DNA from: Deltaproteobacteria bacterium
Lineage (GTDB): Bacteria; Desulfobacterota; DSM-4660; Desulfatiglandales; HGW-15
Length of the DNA stretch: 64,000 nucleotides
NCBI GenBank assembly: GCA_016931115.1
Contig: JAFGFM010000038.1
Span: forward strand, 21,800 to 85,799
Direction of reading: 5' to 3'
Shown in pieces: positions 18,063-27,206 of this stretch (positions are counted from its first letter, which is position 1; every line of letters begins with the position of its first letter). The notes below the pieces were generated by a model. The model saw only the letters and a list, made by a program, of their open reading frames with translations. It was not told the DNA's origin and searched no databases. Made by a program: the position numbers and the translations under genes.

Positions 18063-19556
18063 CTAAAGGTTGTACTGGGATATCAGCCTTGATAGATATG
18101 TCCTCTGTATATCCATGACCTTGGCTGCCTTGCTTCTGTTACCGCCCGTATGATCCAGGTTTATCTTTACAAACTCCTTCTTGAATTTATCAAGGGCGTC
18201 TTTGAGTGTCAGGCCAAATTCAAGACCGGGCTGCTCCATTTCATGGGCGCCTATGGGCAGGTCTTCAGGCATTATCTCATGCCTGTTTCCCATAACCACT
18301 GCCCTCTCAATGGCATTTCTTAGTTCTCTTACATTACCAGGCCAGTTATATTTCATCATCTTGTCCATGGCATCCTTTGATATGACCAGGTTCGGAAGGC
18401 CGGTCTCTACCTTGAACATATCCAGAAAATATTTAGCAAGAAGAGGTATATCCTCCCTGCGATCACGCAGGGGAGGCATCTGAAGCTGAACAACATTCAG
18501 CCTGTAAAAAAGGTCCTCCCTGAATTTCTCCTTTGCTATCTCCTTTGGGAGATCGCGGTTTGTCGCGGCAATAATCCTGACATCCACGGTAATAGGCTCT
18601 GTTCCCCCGATCCTGTAAAATACCCCTTCCTGTAGCACCCTCAGTAATTTGGCCTGCATGCCTGGAGACATCTCTGCTATTTCATCAAGAAAGATGGTGC
18701 CATCATCAGCCAGCTCGAATTTGCCCACCTTTTTACCGATAGCCCCGGTATATGACCCTTTTTCATGGCCGAAAAGCTCGTCCTCAAGAAGGGTTTCAGG
18801 GAGGGCCGCACAGTTCAAGACAATAAGTGGCATGGTCTTTCTGTGGCCGGACTGGTGTATGAGCCTTGCCAGCAGCTCCTTTCCTGTGCCGCTTTCGCCC
18901 AAAATAAGTGTTGTGGTCTTTGAATTGGCCACCTTGAGGGCATCAAAGATAACAGTCTGGATACTCTTTGAATCACCAACGATCTTGTACTTGCTGGAGA
19001 GCTCCTCCTTGAGGTCTTTGTTCTCACGTTTAAAGTGGTCTATCTCTCTTGCATTGTGTATTGCCCTGGATGCGAGGTCCGCTATGGAGAGGAGCATCTT
19101 AATGTCCTCCTGTGTGAAGGAGGTGCCATTTTCCTTGTCTATCAGCTCAACCACCCCTATCACCCTGTCATCCACCTTCATGGGGACACAGGCAATAGAC
19201 CTTGTCTTAAAACCTGTATGTTCACTGATCCTTTTATCCCACCTGGGGTCAAGGCTGACATCAGGTATCAGAAGGGGTTCCCCTGTCTGGGCGACATATC
19301 CAACAATGCCTTCCCCCACATTGATCTGGAACTGCCTTACTGCGCTCCCCTTTTCGCCTGTGGCAACCTTGAAAAAGAGTTTATTACTCTTTTCATCCAA
19401 AAGGAGCAGGGAGCTTGCCTTTGCAGCCATCATCCTGGTGGCGCTGTTAATGATAAGCTCAAGCAGCTCGTCCTGCTTAAGGATGGAGGATTGTAGCCAT
19501 GTTGATATTTCCCTGAAATAGGAGATCGGAAGACCATGAGCAGTTTTTGCATCCAT
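18063..19556 (-). CDS. Sigma-54-dependent transcriptional regulator (GAF-AAA+-Fis)
   Basis: GAF domain, Walker A 'GESGTGKE', sigma-54 contact loop 'GSYTGA', 'LDEIAEMSPGMQAKLLRVLQEG', C-terminal HTH 'GNRSKAAKVMDIQRTYLSRLI'. Confidence 0.94.
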   Translation of the reverse strand: MDAKTAHGLPISYFREISTWLQSSILKQDELLELIINSATRMMAAKASSLLLLDEKSNKLFFKVATGEKGSAVRQFQINVGEGIVGYVAQTGEPLLIPDVSLDPRWDKRISEHTGFKTRSIACVPMKVDDRVIGVVELIDKENGTSFTQEDIKMLLSIADLASRAIHNAREIDHFKRENKDLKEELSSKYKIVGDSKSIQTVIFDALKVANSKTTTLILGESGTGKELLARLIHQSGHRKTMPLIVLNCAALPETLLEDELFGHEKGSYTGAIGKKVGKFELADDGTIFLDEIAEMSPGMQAKLLRVLQEGVFYRIGGTEPITVDVRIIAATNRDLPKEIAKEKFREDLFYRLNVVQLQMPPLRDRREDIPLLAKYFLDMFKVETGLPNLVISKDAMDKMMKYNWPGNVRELRNAIERAVVMGNRHEIMPEDLPIGAHEMEQPGLEFGLTLKDALDKFKKEFVKINLDHTGGNRSKAAKVMDIQRTYLSRLISQYNL

Positions 19557-19905
19557 GTTAATGCCCTCATTTGCCTGTTATAGATTAAATAAATCATACC
19601 CTTGGTAACAGTTAAGGATGATAATATCATTTTTTTATGCACAGCGTATACTTTTATTTACAAGAATGCAACAAAAATACAATATGTATTTCAAATGTAT
19701 ACTATTTTGTATTTAGGTCTTCTCCTTTCCACAACCTGTAGACAGGATGGGTGTAGAGATGTTTTCTTTTAGTTCAGGGGGAGATAGAGAGGATGTCTAT
19801 CAATATTAAAAAAACTGCATCCCTCCATTTCAGGAGATCACTGTTTTTACCGATATAATTATGATAATAAATTGAAAAAGCGTTATTAATTAGAGGAAAG
19901 AGAAA

Positions 19906-22182
19906 ATGGTCATGCATATCAGGCGTTTAACCAATTATTTACTTATTGTGGCATTGCTTTTGGTTTTAATGCCAGGGGCGCTCCAAAGTGCTCCAGTATC
20001 AATTAACAGGGCAGAGGTAGTTGCAAAGGGTTTTTTGGGCCATATCAATGCATCCCACACCATTAATTCCATCAAGGAGATAACCTTCAACAATAAACCG
20101 GTCGCGTGGTTAATAAATCTTGACCCTGCCGGGTATATCCTTGTCGCCTATGATGATATAAGGGTGCCAGTTAAGGGCTATTCACTTTCATCAGGTTTTT
20201 TAGACCTTCCCAAAGGATACAGGGAGATACTGCTCCAGGAGCTTGAGCTCCCCCCTGTTTTGACCATTAACTCATCTTCAACCGGACCTGAAGAGACAAA
20301 CAACAGTTTCTGGGCATTTTTGCAGGCCCCTCCTGATAAAAGTGCAGCCATACAGGCATATACCCCTGACACATTTCTGCTTACTACCAGCTGGGGGCAG
20401 GCTTACCCCTACAACAGCATGAATCCGCAGATAAACGGGAATTACACCCTGGCAGGCTGTGTGCAGACAGCCATTGCACAGCTTATGAGGTACCATGAGC
20501 ATCCAGAGAAGGGTAGCGGTGTTTTTAGCTACACATGGAACAGTCAGACCTTAAAGGCAGTTATGAACCGACCGTTTAACTGGGATATTATGCCTGACAT
20601 AGCAAATGGCAGTGTCTCCAAGTACCAGAGGGATGAGGTTGCGGCCCTCATGCGAGATATCGGGATATTAAACCTGGCAGATTTCGGGGTAAGCAGCACC
20701 AGCACCAGCTTCAGGACAAATGAATTTGCCAGGGCATTCGGTTATGCACCCATATACACAATGGAGATCAGTAATTCTGCCTTTTTCAGCACAATAAAAA
20801 ATGAGATAGACAATATGAGGCCCCTCCTGTTAAGCATGCCCGGCCATCTGGTAGTTGCTGATGGTTATGCATCTGATGGAGCAGGCAAGAAGATACATCT
20901 TAACCTGGGCTGGGACGGCGCATATGACAACTATTACTATCTTGACCAGACAAATGTTATTGGGCCTTACTCTTTTGAGCCGAATCATATGATCTATTAT
21001 AATCTGCGCCCCTGTGCGGGGAGTGAATGTTCGCCATACACCCCCTCTTCAGCAGGCGCCCCGCCGATAATAGCAAGCCAGCTTCCTGACACTATAATGG
21101 ATGCTGCCGGCACGACCATTTATATAGATGCCTATGACCCTAATGGTAATGATGTAACCCTTTCAGTTTTATCAAGCAGTGATGATATTGAGGCAGTGCT
21201 TGATTCAAATCTCCTGACCCTCACACCAATTGAGACAGAGAGTTTCTGTGAGGTAAAGGTACAGGCACAATCCGCAGGTGGAACCGCTGTAAAGACATTC
21301 AGTACCTTAAGCCTCGATTATATGATCTACCTGGGCGCAGAAACAGAGCTTGGTGGGGACTGGGCAAATAACACAGAAACAGATGAGTTTTATGTTTATC
21401 TATCAGGGTCTACCACCATTTCAGGGACAAGGGGGTACGATAATCAGGCGTTTTACATATGGGTGGAGATGGAAAACGGGGCAACAGTTGTCGCAGGGCC
21501 TTATGAACAGACCTTTACATATAGTTTTACACCGGGTATATACCGGATAAATGCCTCTGTGAGATATGGTTATTCCTCCTATAAATTGGATGACAAAAAC
21601 AGCTATATTATCAATGTTACCTTAAATAGTCTTGACTACACAGTCTCCGACATGGCAGAAGATCTTGGTATTGTGCTTCAGGATTTTTCAGATGGAGATC
21701 TTGTGCTTTCACAGGGCAGTAACCTTGTTTCCCTGAATAAAGCACCTTTAGATACCTCTATCTCATCTGTTTTGTCAGCTGTATCAGGAAAGGTGAAGAG
21801 TGTATGGGCCTTTAACGGGACATGGCAGGTCTATGACCCATTAAAACCTGAGTTAAGCGATCTTTATGAAATGGCACCTGGAAAGGGTTACTGGATTGAT
21901 ATGAACAGCTCCGCATATCTGAATGTCACAGGCAATTCCCCTTCTGGCACAATAGACCTTTCACCCGGCTGGAATCTGGTTGGATATAATTCAGACACTC
22001 CCAGTACACCCGGGGCAACGTTTTCAACTATTACCGGTAAATATCACTCTGTATGGTCATTTATAAATGGTGAATGGAGGTATTATAATCCGTCAGACAC
22101 AGGCTCAAGCACCCTCTCTGAGATAAAACCAGGGGGAGGGTACTGGATCAATATGAAAGAATCCTCTATATGGGTGCAATAG
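19906..22182 (+). CDS. Secreted C10 (streptopain-like) cysteine peptidase with two C-terminal GWNLVGY-type repeats
   Basis: Signal peptide; propeptide-like 'YILVAYDDIRVPVKGYS'; 'TTSWGQAYPYNSMNPQINGNYTLAGCVQTAIAQLMRYHEHP' (Cys) and 'HLVVADGYASDGAGKKIHLNLGWDG' (His). Confidence 0.88.
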   Translation: MVMHIRRLTNYLLIVALLLVLMPGALQSAPVSINRAEVVAKGFLGHINASHTINSIKEITFNNKPVAWLINLDPAGYILVAYDDIRVPVKGYSLSSGFLDLPKGYREILLQELELPPVLTINSSSTGPEETNNSFWAFLQAPPDKSAAIQAYTPDTFLLTTSWGQAYPYNSMNPQINGNYTLAGCVQTAIAQLMRYHEHPEKGSGVFSYTWNSQTLKAVMNRPFNWDIMPDIANGSVSKYQRDEVAALMRDIGILNLADFGVSSTSTSFRTNEFARAFGYAPIYTMEISNSAFFSTIKNEIDNMRPLLLSMPGHLVVADGYASDGAGKKIHLNLGWDGAYDNYYYLDQTNVIGPYSFEPNHMIYYNLRPCAGSECSPYTPSSAGAPPIIASQLPDTIMDAAGTTIYIDAYDPNGNDVTLSVLSSSDDIEAVLDSNLLTLTPIETESFCEVKVQAQSAGGTAVKTFSTLSLDYMIYLGAETELGGDWANNTETDEFYVYLSGSTTISGTRGYDNQAFYIWVEMENGATVVAGPYEQTFTYSFTPGIYRINASVRYGYSSYKLDDKNSYIINVTLNSLDYTVSDMAEDLGIVLQDFSDGDLVLSQGSNLVSLNKAPLDTSISSVLSAVSGKVKSVWAFNGTWQVYDPLKPELSDLYEMAPGKGYWIDMNSSAYLNVTGNSPSGTIDLSPGWNLVGYNSDTPSTPGATFSTITGKYHSVWSFINGEWRYYNPSDTGSSTLSEIKPGGGYWINMKESSIWVQ

Positions 22183-22388
22183 ATTTAAGATTGCAAATAG
22201 TAAATAGCAAATAGTATTTAGAATATAGTAGACAGCAGTAATTTACTGGATTGACAAACTATCATTATTATAAGGTATAATAACATTTGTTTTACACAGG
22301 CATATTGTTTGCATCCCTTGGTTATAGTGTTTGCGCTGGGAAATGCTTTATTAATATTTATCCGGATAAATGGGTAAAATATAAATCA

Positions 22389-23216
22389 ATGAAAAAAAAT
22401 CGATATATATCCTTTATTACTCTGTGTACAGTATTGTTATCCTGTTCATTTTCAATGCAATTGCATGCCTCACCCGGCAGGAGAGCGGATACATACACCT
22501 TCCGTTTTGATAACTGTACAATATCTGAGGCGTTAAGAGAGATATCCCAAAAAAGCGGGGTAACAATAATACTTAAGAGTGATATCAACAAGACTATCCA
22601 GGGCAAATCATATACCAACCGGACACTGGACAGGATAATAAACGATCTCATGAGGGGTGAAAACTGCGCGGTGGTCTGGAACTACAGTAAAGGCATACTT
22701 GCCTCTATTGGCCTTTATACATTTGAAAAGGATAGTAAGTTAGTGAGCAGGAGATTCATTCCAGACATACCTCCTCCTGTGCGTGAACCAGAACCAGAAA
22801 TAGAAAGAAACATTGAAGAGCCTCCGATTATCCATGACACGGAGGGTGTAAGTGCTGATGAAGAGAGGGAAATCGAGGTAAGGCGTGCCCTGATGGCAAG
22901 AGAGGTGATGAGAAGAAGGGATATAGAAAATGACAGTGACTTGCCACCCCCCGGTTTTCCGGGTATAAACAGGCCAGTGAGGAGGGTTAATGGGGATGAA
23001 GATGCTGTGCCGGGTTTAGCAGATGATCCAGATGCACTAAACGCACCGGGTACAGATGAAACAGCAGAGGCAGGGACAGGAGAAGAGGCAAATGCCGAGA
23101 TACTGGAGATACCTCCAGGTATGGCTGATGAAAACACTTTACCTCCTTCACCCGAAGTGCCTGATCCAAATAACTTTAACGGGCTTGAGCCGCCGCCAAT
23201 GCCCCCGGGATTTTAA
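22389..23216 (+). CDS. Exported protein with an STN/secretin-N0-like domain and acidic Pro-rich tail
   Basis: Signal peptide from ATG 22389; 'TFRFDNCTISEALREISQKSGVTIILKSDINKTIQGKSYTNRTLDRIINDLMRGENCAVVWN' resembles STN; no barrel follows. Confidence 0.65.
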   Translation: MKKNRYISFITLCTVLLSCSFSMQLHASPGRRADTYTFRFDNCTISEALREISQKSGVTIILKSDINKTIQGKSYTNRTLDRIINDLMRGENCAVVWNYSKGILASIGLYTFEKDSKLVSRRFIPDIPPPVREPEPEIERNIEEPPIIHDTEGVSADEEREIEVRRALMAREVMRRRDIENDSDLPPPGFPGINRPVRRVNGDEDAVPGLADDPDALNAPGTDETAEAGTGEEANAEILEIPPGMADENTLPPSPEVPDPNNFNGLEPPPMPPGF

Positions 23217-23240
23217 ACCTATTTAAATGGATGAAGTGCT

Positions 23241-23702
23241 ATGAAAAAGATATCTCTAATAATTTCATTGTTGATTGTTCTCATATTTATCCCATCTATA
23301 TCCAGTGCTGTCCCCCCTCAGCCGGCAAGGATAGGCGGTGCAGTAACGGTTAATGGCAGGCTTCTTACCCAATCATCAGATAGCAGGCTTGTGATAAAAG
23401 TGACAAAACTTAACGGGACAGTGCTTGTACCTGCAGCAGAGGACACTGACGGACTCTCTGCAAATGGTTTCTATATCATAGACATACCCATATATGATGC
23501 AACAGACCAACCAGGCGGGGTTACTCCTGGCACAACAGTAGTGATACATGTGTACATGGGGACAAAAGAGCTTACACTCCTTTCCCCTGTTAGTGGACAG
23601 ATAACTGTTGGGGCTTCAGGAAGTACGCCAACAGTAGTAAACATCAGTGCCGAGGGGGCAATCGGGTCTGTTGCGCCAATATTGAATCTGCTACTGGATT
23701 AG
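23241..23702 (+). CDS. Exported hypothetical protein
   Basis: Signal peptide 'MKKISLIISLLIVLIFIPSISSA' and a beta-rich mature region. Confidence 0.65.
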   Translation: MKKISLIISLLIVLIFIPSISSAVPPQPARIGGAVTVNGRLLTQSSDSRLVIKVTKLNGTVLVPAAEDTDGLSANGFYIIDIPIYDATDQPGGVTPGTTVVIHVYMGTKELTLLSPVSGQITVGASGSTPTVVNISAEGAIGSVAPILNLLLD

Positions 23703-23706
23703 TTAC

Positions 23707-24135
23707 TTAATTGCCTTTGTTTTTCTCATGGCTATCCTCATGTTTTTGAGGATACAGCTCCTTAATAATAACCTCTTTGTTTTTAGTTACCAGTATTATT
23801 TTTGCCACCTTATTCCCGTCTACATGGTAATCAAGGATATATTCATCTCCATTATCTGAAAAGTGTACAGCAGCCACTGCAAGCCCGTCAACCACTTCAA
23901 GGGCATTGGCAAGGAATTCAAATTTTAATGTGAGCCCCCCTATCTTTACCAGGCCTGTCTCCGGGTCTGTCTGTTCCTTTATCTTGTCAAGGATAACCAT
24001 TTCAACATTCGGATTATACATGTTGAAAGAGCCCTCTATCGCATCATATGAGGACGCATAAAGGGCGCCTGCATAAAAAAAGACAACTAATAACAGAATT
24101 ATTCTTTTCATATAGTTCTCCATAAATATTTTCAC
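23707..24135 (-). CDS. Exported hypothetical protein
   Basis: Signal-peptide-like N-terminus 'MKRIILLLVVFFYAGALYASS'; true start probably an internal Met. Confidence 0.6.
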   Translation of the reverse strand: MKIFMENYMKRIILLLVVFFYAGALYASSYDAIEGSFNMYNPNVEMVILDKIKEQTDPETGLVKIGGLTLKFEFLANALEVVDGLAVAAVHFSDNGDEYILDYHVDGNKVAKIILVTKNKEVIIKELYPQKHEDSHEKNKGN

Positions 24136-24312
24136 TAAAATAGGCAGGTTTCATGAAATGTCAATCAAGCCCTGGATAAAGGTATCTCTTAAGAAACCTT
24201 GACAAAGCGCAGTAGCCAAAATAGTATGCGGCGCATTAATGAGTCATCTCTTTAATGTTCAGCACACCCCCGGTAAAGGGAGTTCATATCATAAATAAAT
24301 TATGGAGGATTT

Positions 24313-26028
24313 ATGACCAGATTAATGAGAAAAATATCTATTTTGTCCTGCTCTGTTTTCATGTGCGCACTTCTCATTGGCAATAGCGCCTTTGCAGCCG
24401 AAGAAAAAGCGCCAGCTGGAGAGGCAAAGGAACAGCCCAACCCCTTTGCCTATACACCGCCATCCCGTGAATGCACAAGGGCCATGCTAATAAAGGCAAC
24501 CGAGAGTTATATCGCAGCGCAGGAGGCAGGAAAGCCTTCAAAGATGTCACTAGCCAGGGATGTAAAATTTAAAGAGGATATGCTGGACATCTCAAAGGAT
24601 AAGAGCCTTATTAATACTGCCCTGCCAGTTGCCTTTCACAGGAGCATTTATGACAGCGCGCGATGCAAGACCTTCACCGAGGTGATAGTTACAGAAGGTG
24701 CTGAAAAATATGTTATCGGAACACGGCTTACTGTTGACAAGGGTAAGATCACAGAGGTTGACAGCCTTATTACAGATAAATCAGACTGGTTGTTTAATGC
24801 AGATGACTACCTCAAATATTCAAAGGCAGAGGAGTGGAAGGTCCTTCCCCTTGATGCCCGCGTCAGCAGGCAGGAGCTTATAAATTCGGCAAACAACTAT
24901 TTTGATTTTATCTTTCTTGATAAGGGTGTAAGAGCGCCCTGGGGGTCACCATGTGCAAGGCTTGAAGGTGGCGCATACACCAATGCCAATAATGAAGACA
25001 AGGACACCTGCCAGATACCTGGCCCGCTGGGTGAGATGTTTGTATCAAACCGCACATTCCTGGTTGATGAGGAGCTGGGCGCTGTAAATATCTACTGCCT
25101 CTTTGAGGACAACGGGGCAGGCATGCCTGATTCACATACATTCAGGCTTGAAAATGGAAAATACCGCTTCATTCATACCCTGAGCGTTAACAGAAATGAT
25201 AAGCCGGTAGAGGTCCCGGAATACAAACCGGCACCGGATCCTGAATGCGATCGTAATATGCTCAAGGCGATGGCAGCCAGCTATATACTTGCCCAGGAGG
25301 CAGGTGACCTTTCAAAGATGGCCCTTGCTGATAAGGTGAAATACCTGGAAAACATGTCAGAAACCACAAAGGAAAAGGGCATGTGGAATACCCCCCTGAA
25401 GATAGCATTTCACAGGAGCATCTATGATACAGTCCGGTGCAAGACCTTTACAGAGGTCATAGTGACCGAAGGCCCTGAAAAATATGTCCTTGGGACACGC
25501 CTTGCAGTTGATAAAGGAAGGGTAAAAGAGATAGACAGCCTGGTTACAAGTAAGAAGGACTGGCTCTTTAATGCAGATGATTTCCTTAAATATTCAAGCT
25601 CAGAAGACTGGGATATCCTTCCCCCTGATGACCGCATAAGCAGGCAGGCGCTGATCGATGCAGGTAACCAGTATTTTGACTATGTATTCATGGATAAAGG
25701 GATCAGGCCTCCCTTTGGACATATCCCTTGCGCAAGGCTTGAGGGCGGTGCATACACCAACCCAAAGGGTGAGGAAAAGGATACCTGCTGGATACCCGGG
25801 CCCCTTGGAGAGCTGCCAATTGTGGGCAGGACATTTGTGGTTGACGAAGATATGGGGACTATAAATGTCTTCTGCAGGTTCGGCGCATATAAAAATGGTA
25901 TGCCTGATTCACACACATTCAGGCTTGTCAGGGGAAAGTACAAATGGATCCACACATTGAGCGTTAACCTTACAGATCAGCCATTGGCTGTTCCTGATAA
26001 TGCGCCAGGTGTGCCGGAATCACATTAA
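24313..26028 (+). CDS. Exported protein with a tandem-duplicated ~270-aa domain (possibly DUF8021/SnoaL-like)
   Basis: Signal peptide; both halves share 'AFHRSIYD..RCKTFTEVIVTEG.EKYV.GTRL.VDKG', 'DWLFNADD.LKYS..E.W..LP.D.R.SRQ.LI', 'PCARLEGGAYTN...KDTC.IPGPLGE', 'GMPDSHTFRL'. Confidence 0.8.
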   Translation: MTRLMRKISILSCSVFMCALLIGNSAFAAEEKAPAGEAKEQPNPFAYTPPSRECTRAMLIKATESYIAAQEAGKPSKMSLARDVKFKEDMLDISKDKSLINTALPVAFHRSIYDSARCKTFTEVIVTEGAEKYVIGTRLTVDKGKITEVDSLITDKSDWLFNADDYLKYSKAEEWKVLPLDARVSRQELINSANNYFDFIFLDKGVRAPWGSPCARLEGGAYTNANNEDKDTCQIPGPLGEMFVSNRTFLVDEELGAVNIYCLFEDNGAGMPDSHTFRLENGKYRFIHTLSVNRNDKPVEVPEYKPAPDPECDRNMLKAMAASYILAQEAGDLSKMALADKVKYLENMSETTKEKGMWNTPLKIAFHRSIYDTVRCKTFTEVIVTEGPEKYVLGTRLAVDKGRVKEIDSLVTSKKDWLFNADDFLKYSSSEDWDILPPDDRISRQALIDAGNQYFDYVFMDKGIRPPFGHIPCARLEGGAYTNPKGEEKDTCWIPGPLGELPIVGRTFVVDEDMGTINVFCRFGAYKNGMPDSHTFRLVRGKYKWIHTLSVNLTDQPLAVPDNAPGVPESH

Positions 26029-26073
26029 TCGGAAACTTTGCCTGACCCTGTTGTTTTTTGTAAAAGTACACCT

Positions 26074-26101
26074 GTAGAGACAAGGCATGCCTTGTCTCTA
26101 C
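26074..26101. repeat. Perfect 28-bp palindrome GTAGAGACAAGGCATGCCTTGTCTCTAC
   Basis: Exact self-complementarity read directly; intergenic. Confidence 0.95.
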
Positions 26102-26160
26102 ATTTTTATAACGCTAAAGATAAATATAGATAATTCACTTTTATTACAGGAGGATTACCC

Positions 26161-27030
26161 ATGGACAAAGAATTTACCAGAAGAGAGATAATCGGCGCAG
26201 GGCTGGGGGTTGCTGCTGTTGCACTGGCAGGTGCAGCCATTTCTACAACAGCCGCTGCTCAGGAGGCCCCCGCCTCCAAGGCCGGGGCAAATACAGCAGC
26301 CGGTTTAAGCGAATTCAATAAATATGGTGAGGAGCTTGAAAATGGGCTGCTCTTAAGGACATCACCCATAGCAGTAAAGATGATCGAAAAGGAGGAGGAT
26401 ATACCCAAAGGGGCATTCAGGCCGAAAAGAGACGGGGGCATCCATATTGCCCAGTGTCAGGCATTCGGCATGTCACGGCGTCAGGGCAAGACCGTTGCCA
26501 TGCTTAAGGAGGATCACTGGTGCCCCACAGCGCTTATGGCCTATGGAATGGTTCCAAAGCAATCCGGAGGGTTTTTCGGCGAGGCCTATATGACCTTTGA
26601 TACAGGGAAATATATAGGAATTGTCACCGCACCGCTAAAGAGCGCGACATTCATGCCGGATGTGGTTATGATTTATATGAATCCTGCCCAGCTCAGGGGG
26701 GCTCTTCTTCCCATGAATTTTAGCGGGGCTGATCAGGTAAAGACAGAGTTGTTTCTCCCCTCATGCGGTCATGCAGTTGTAGATCCTATGAAAACCGGTA
26801 AATATGTGGTGGTGCTCCCTGACCCCGGAGAATACCAGAGGGGGCTTGCAACAGAGGATGAGATGATACTCTCTGTCCCTCAGGCAAAGATGCAGCCTTT
26901 TATGGCAAGTCTTAAGCAGAGGGGCAAGATGTATTCCCACAGGGATCAATATATGGATATGAAACCTGACTTTGAACAGCCGCAGTTCTATAAGGATATG
27001 TTCAAGCAATGGGGGCTTGGCCAGGAATAG
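26161..27030 (+). CDS. DUF169 family protein with a Tat-type signal
   Basis: 'FTRREIIGAGLGVAAVALAGAAIS' twin-arginine leader; DUF169-like 'AVKMIEKEEDIPKGAFRPKRDGGIHIAQCQAFGMSRRQGKTVAMLKEDHWC'. Confidence 0.85.
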   Translation: MDKEFTRREIIGAGLGVAAVALAGAAISTTAAAQEAPASKAGANTAAGLSEFNKYGEELENGLLLRTSPIAVKMIEKEEDIPKGAFRPKRDGGIHIAQCQAFGMSRRQGKTVAMLKEDHWCPTALMAYGMVPKQSGGFFGEAYMTFDTGKYIGIVTAPLKSATFMPDVVMIYMNPAQLRGALLPMNFSGADQVKTELFLPSCGHAVVDPMKTGKYVVVLPDPGEYQRGLATEDEMILSVPQAKMQPFMASLKQRGKMYSHRDQYMDMKPDFEQPQFYKDMFKQWGLGQE

Positions 27031-27134
27031 ACAATTATTCCTTGACAAACTGGATTCATTTTTATAAATGATTCCACAAAAATGACAGAGTGAAAAAATA
27101 TTCTGTCAGTCGATATTAAAATTTAATAACCATT

Positions 27135-27186
27135 AAAGCCTAGAAGGCCGAACCGGTACGAATACCGGACTAACCTTCCAGGCTTT
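27135..27186 (+). ncRNA. Structured intergenic RNA element or terminator with two coaxial stems and an asymmetric-sequence internal loop
   Basis: Outer stem AAAGCCTaGAAGG/CCTTCcAGGCTTT (one mismatch), internal loop CCGAA/ACTAA, inner stem CCGGTA-CGAA-TACCGG, followed by a T-tract; lies just upstream of the TonB receptor RBS. Confidence 0.6.
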
Positions 27187-27206
27187 TTTATTTTAAGGAG
27201 GAAGAG

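Noticed and set aside
18649-19521. Plus-strand 290-aa ORF opposite the sigma-54 regulator
   Set aside because: Antisense artefact; the minus strand encodes a canonical regulator.
22187-22240. Short 'gcaaatagtaaatagcaaatag' repetition after the C10 peptidase
   Set aside because: Too short and imperfect to support a functional claim.
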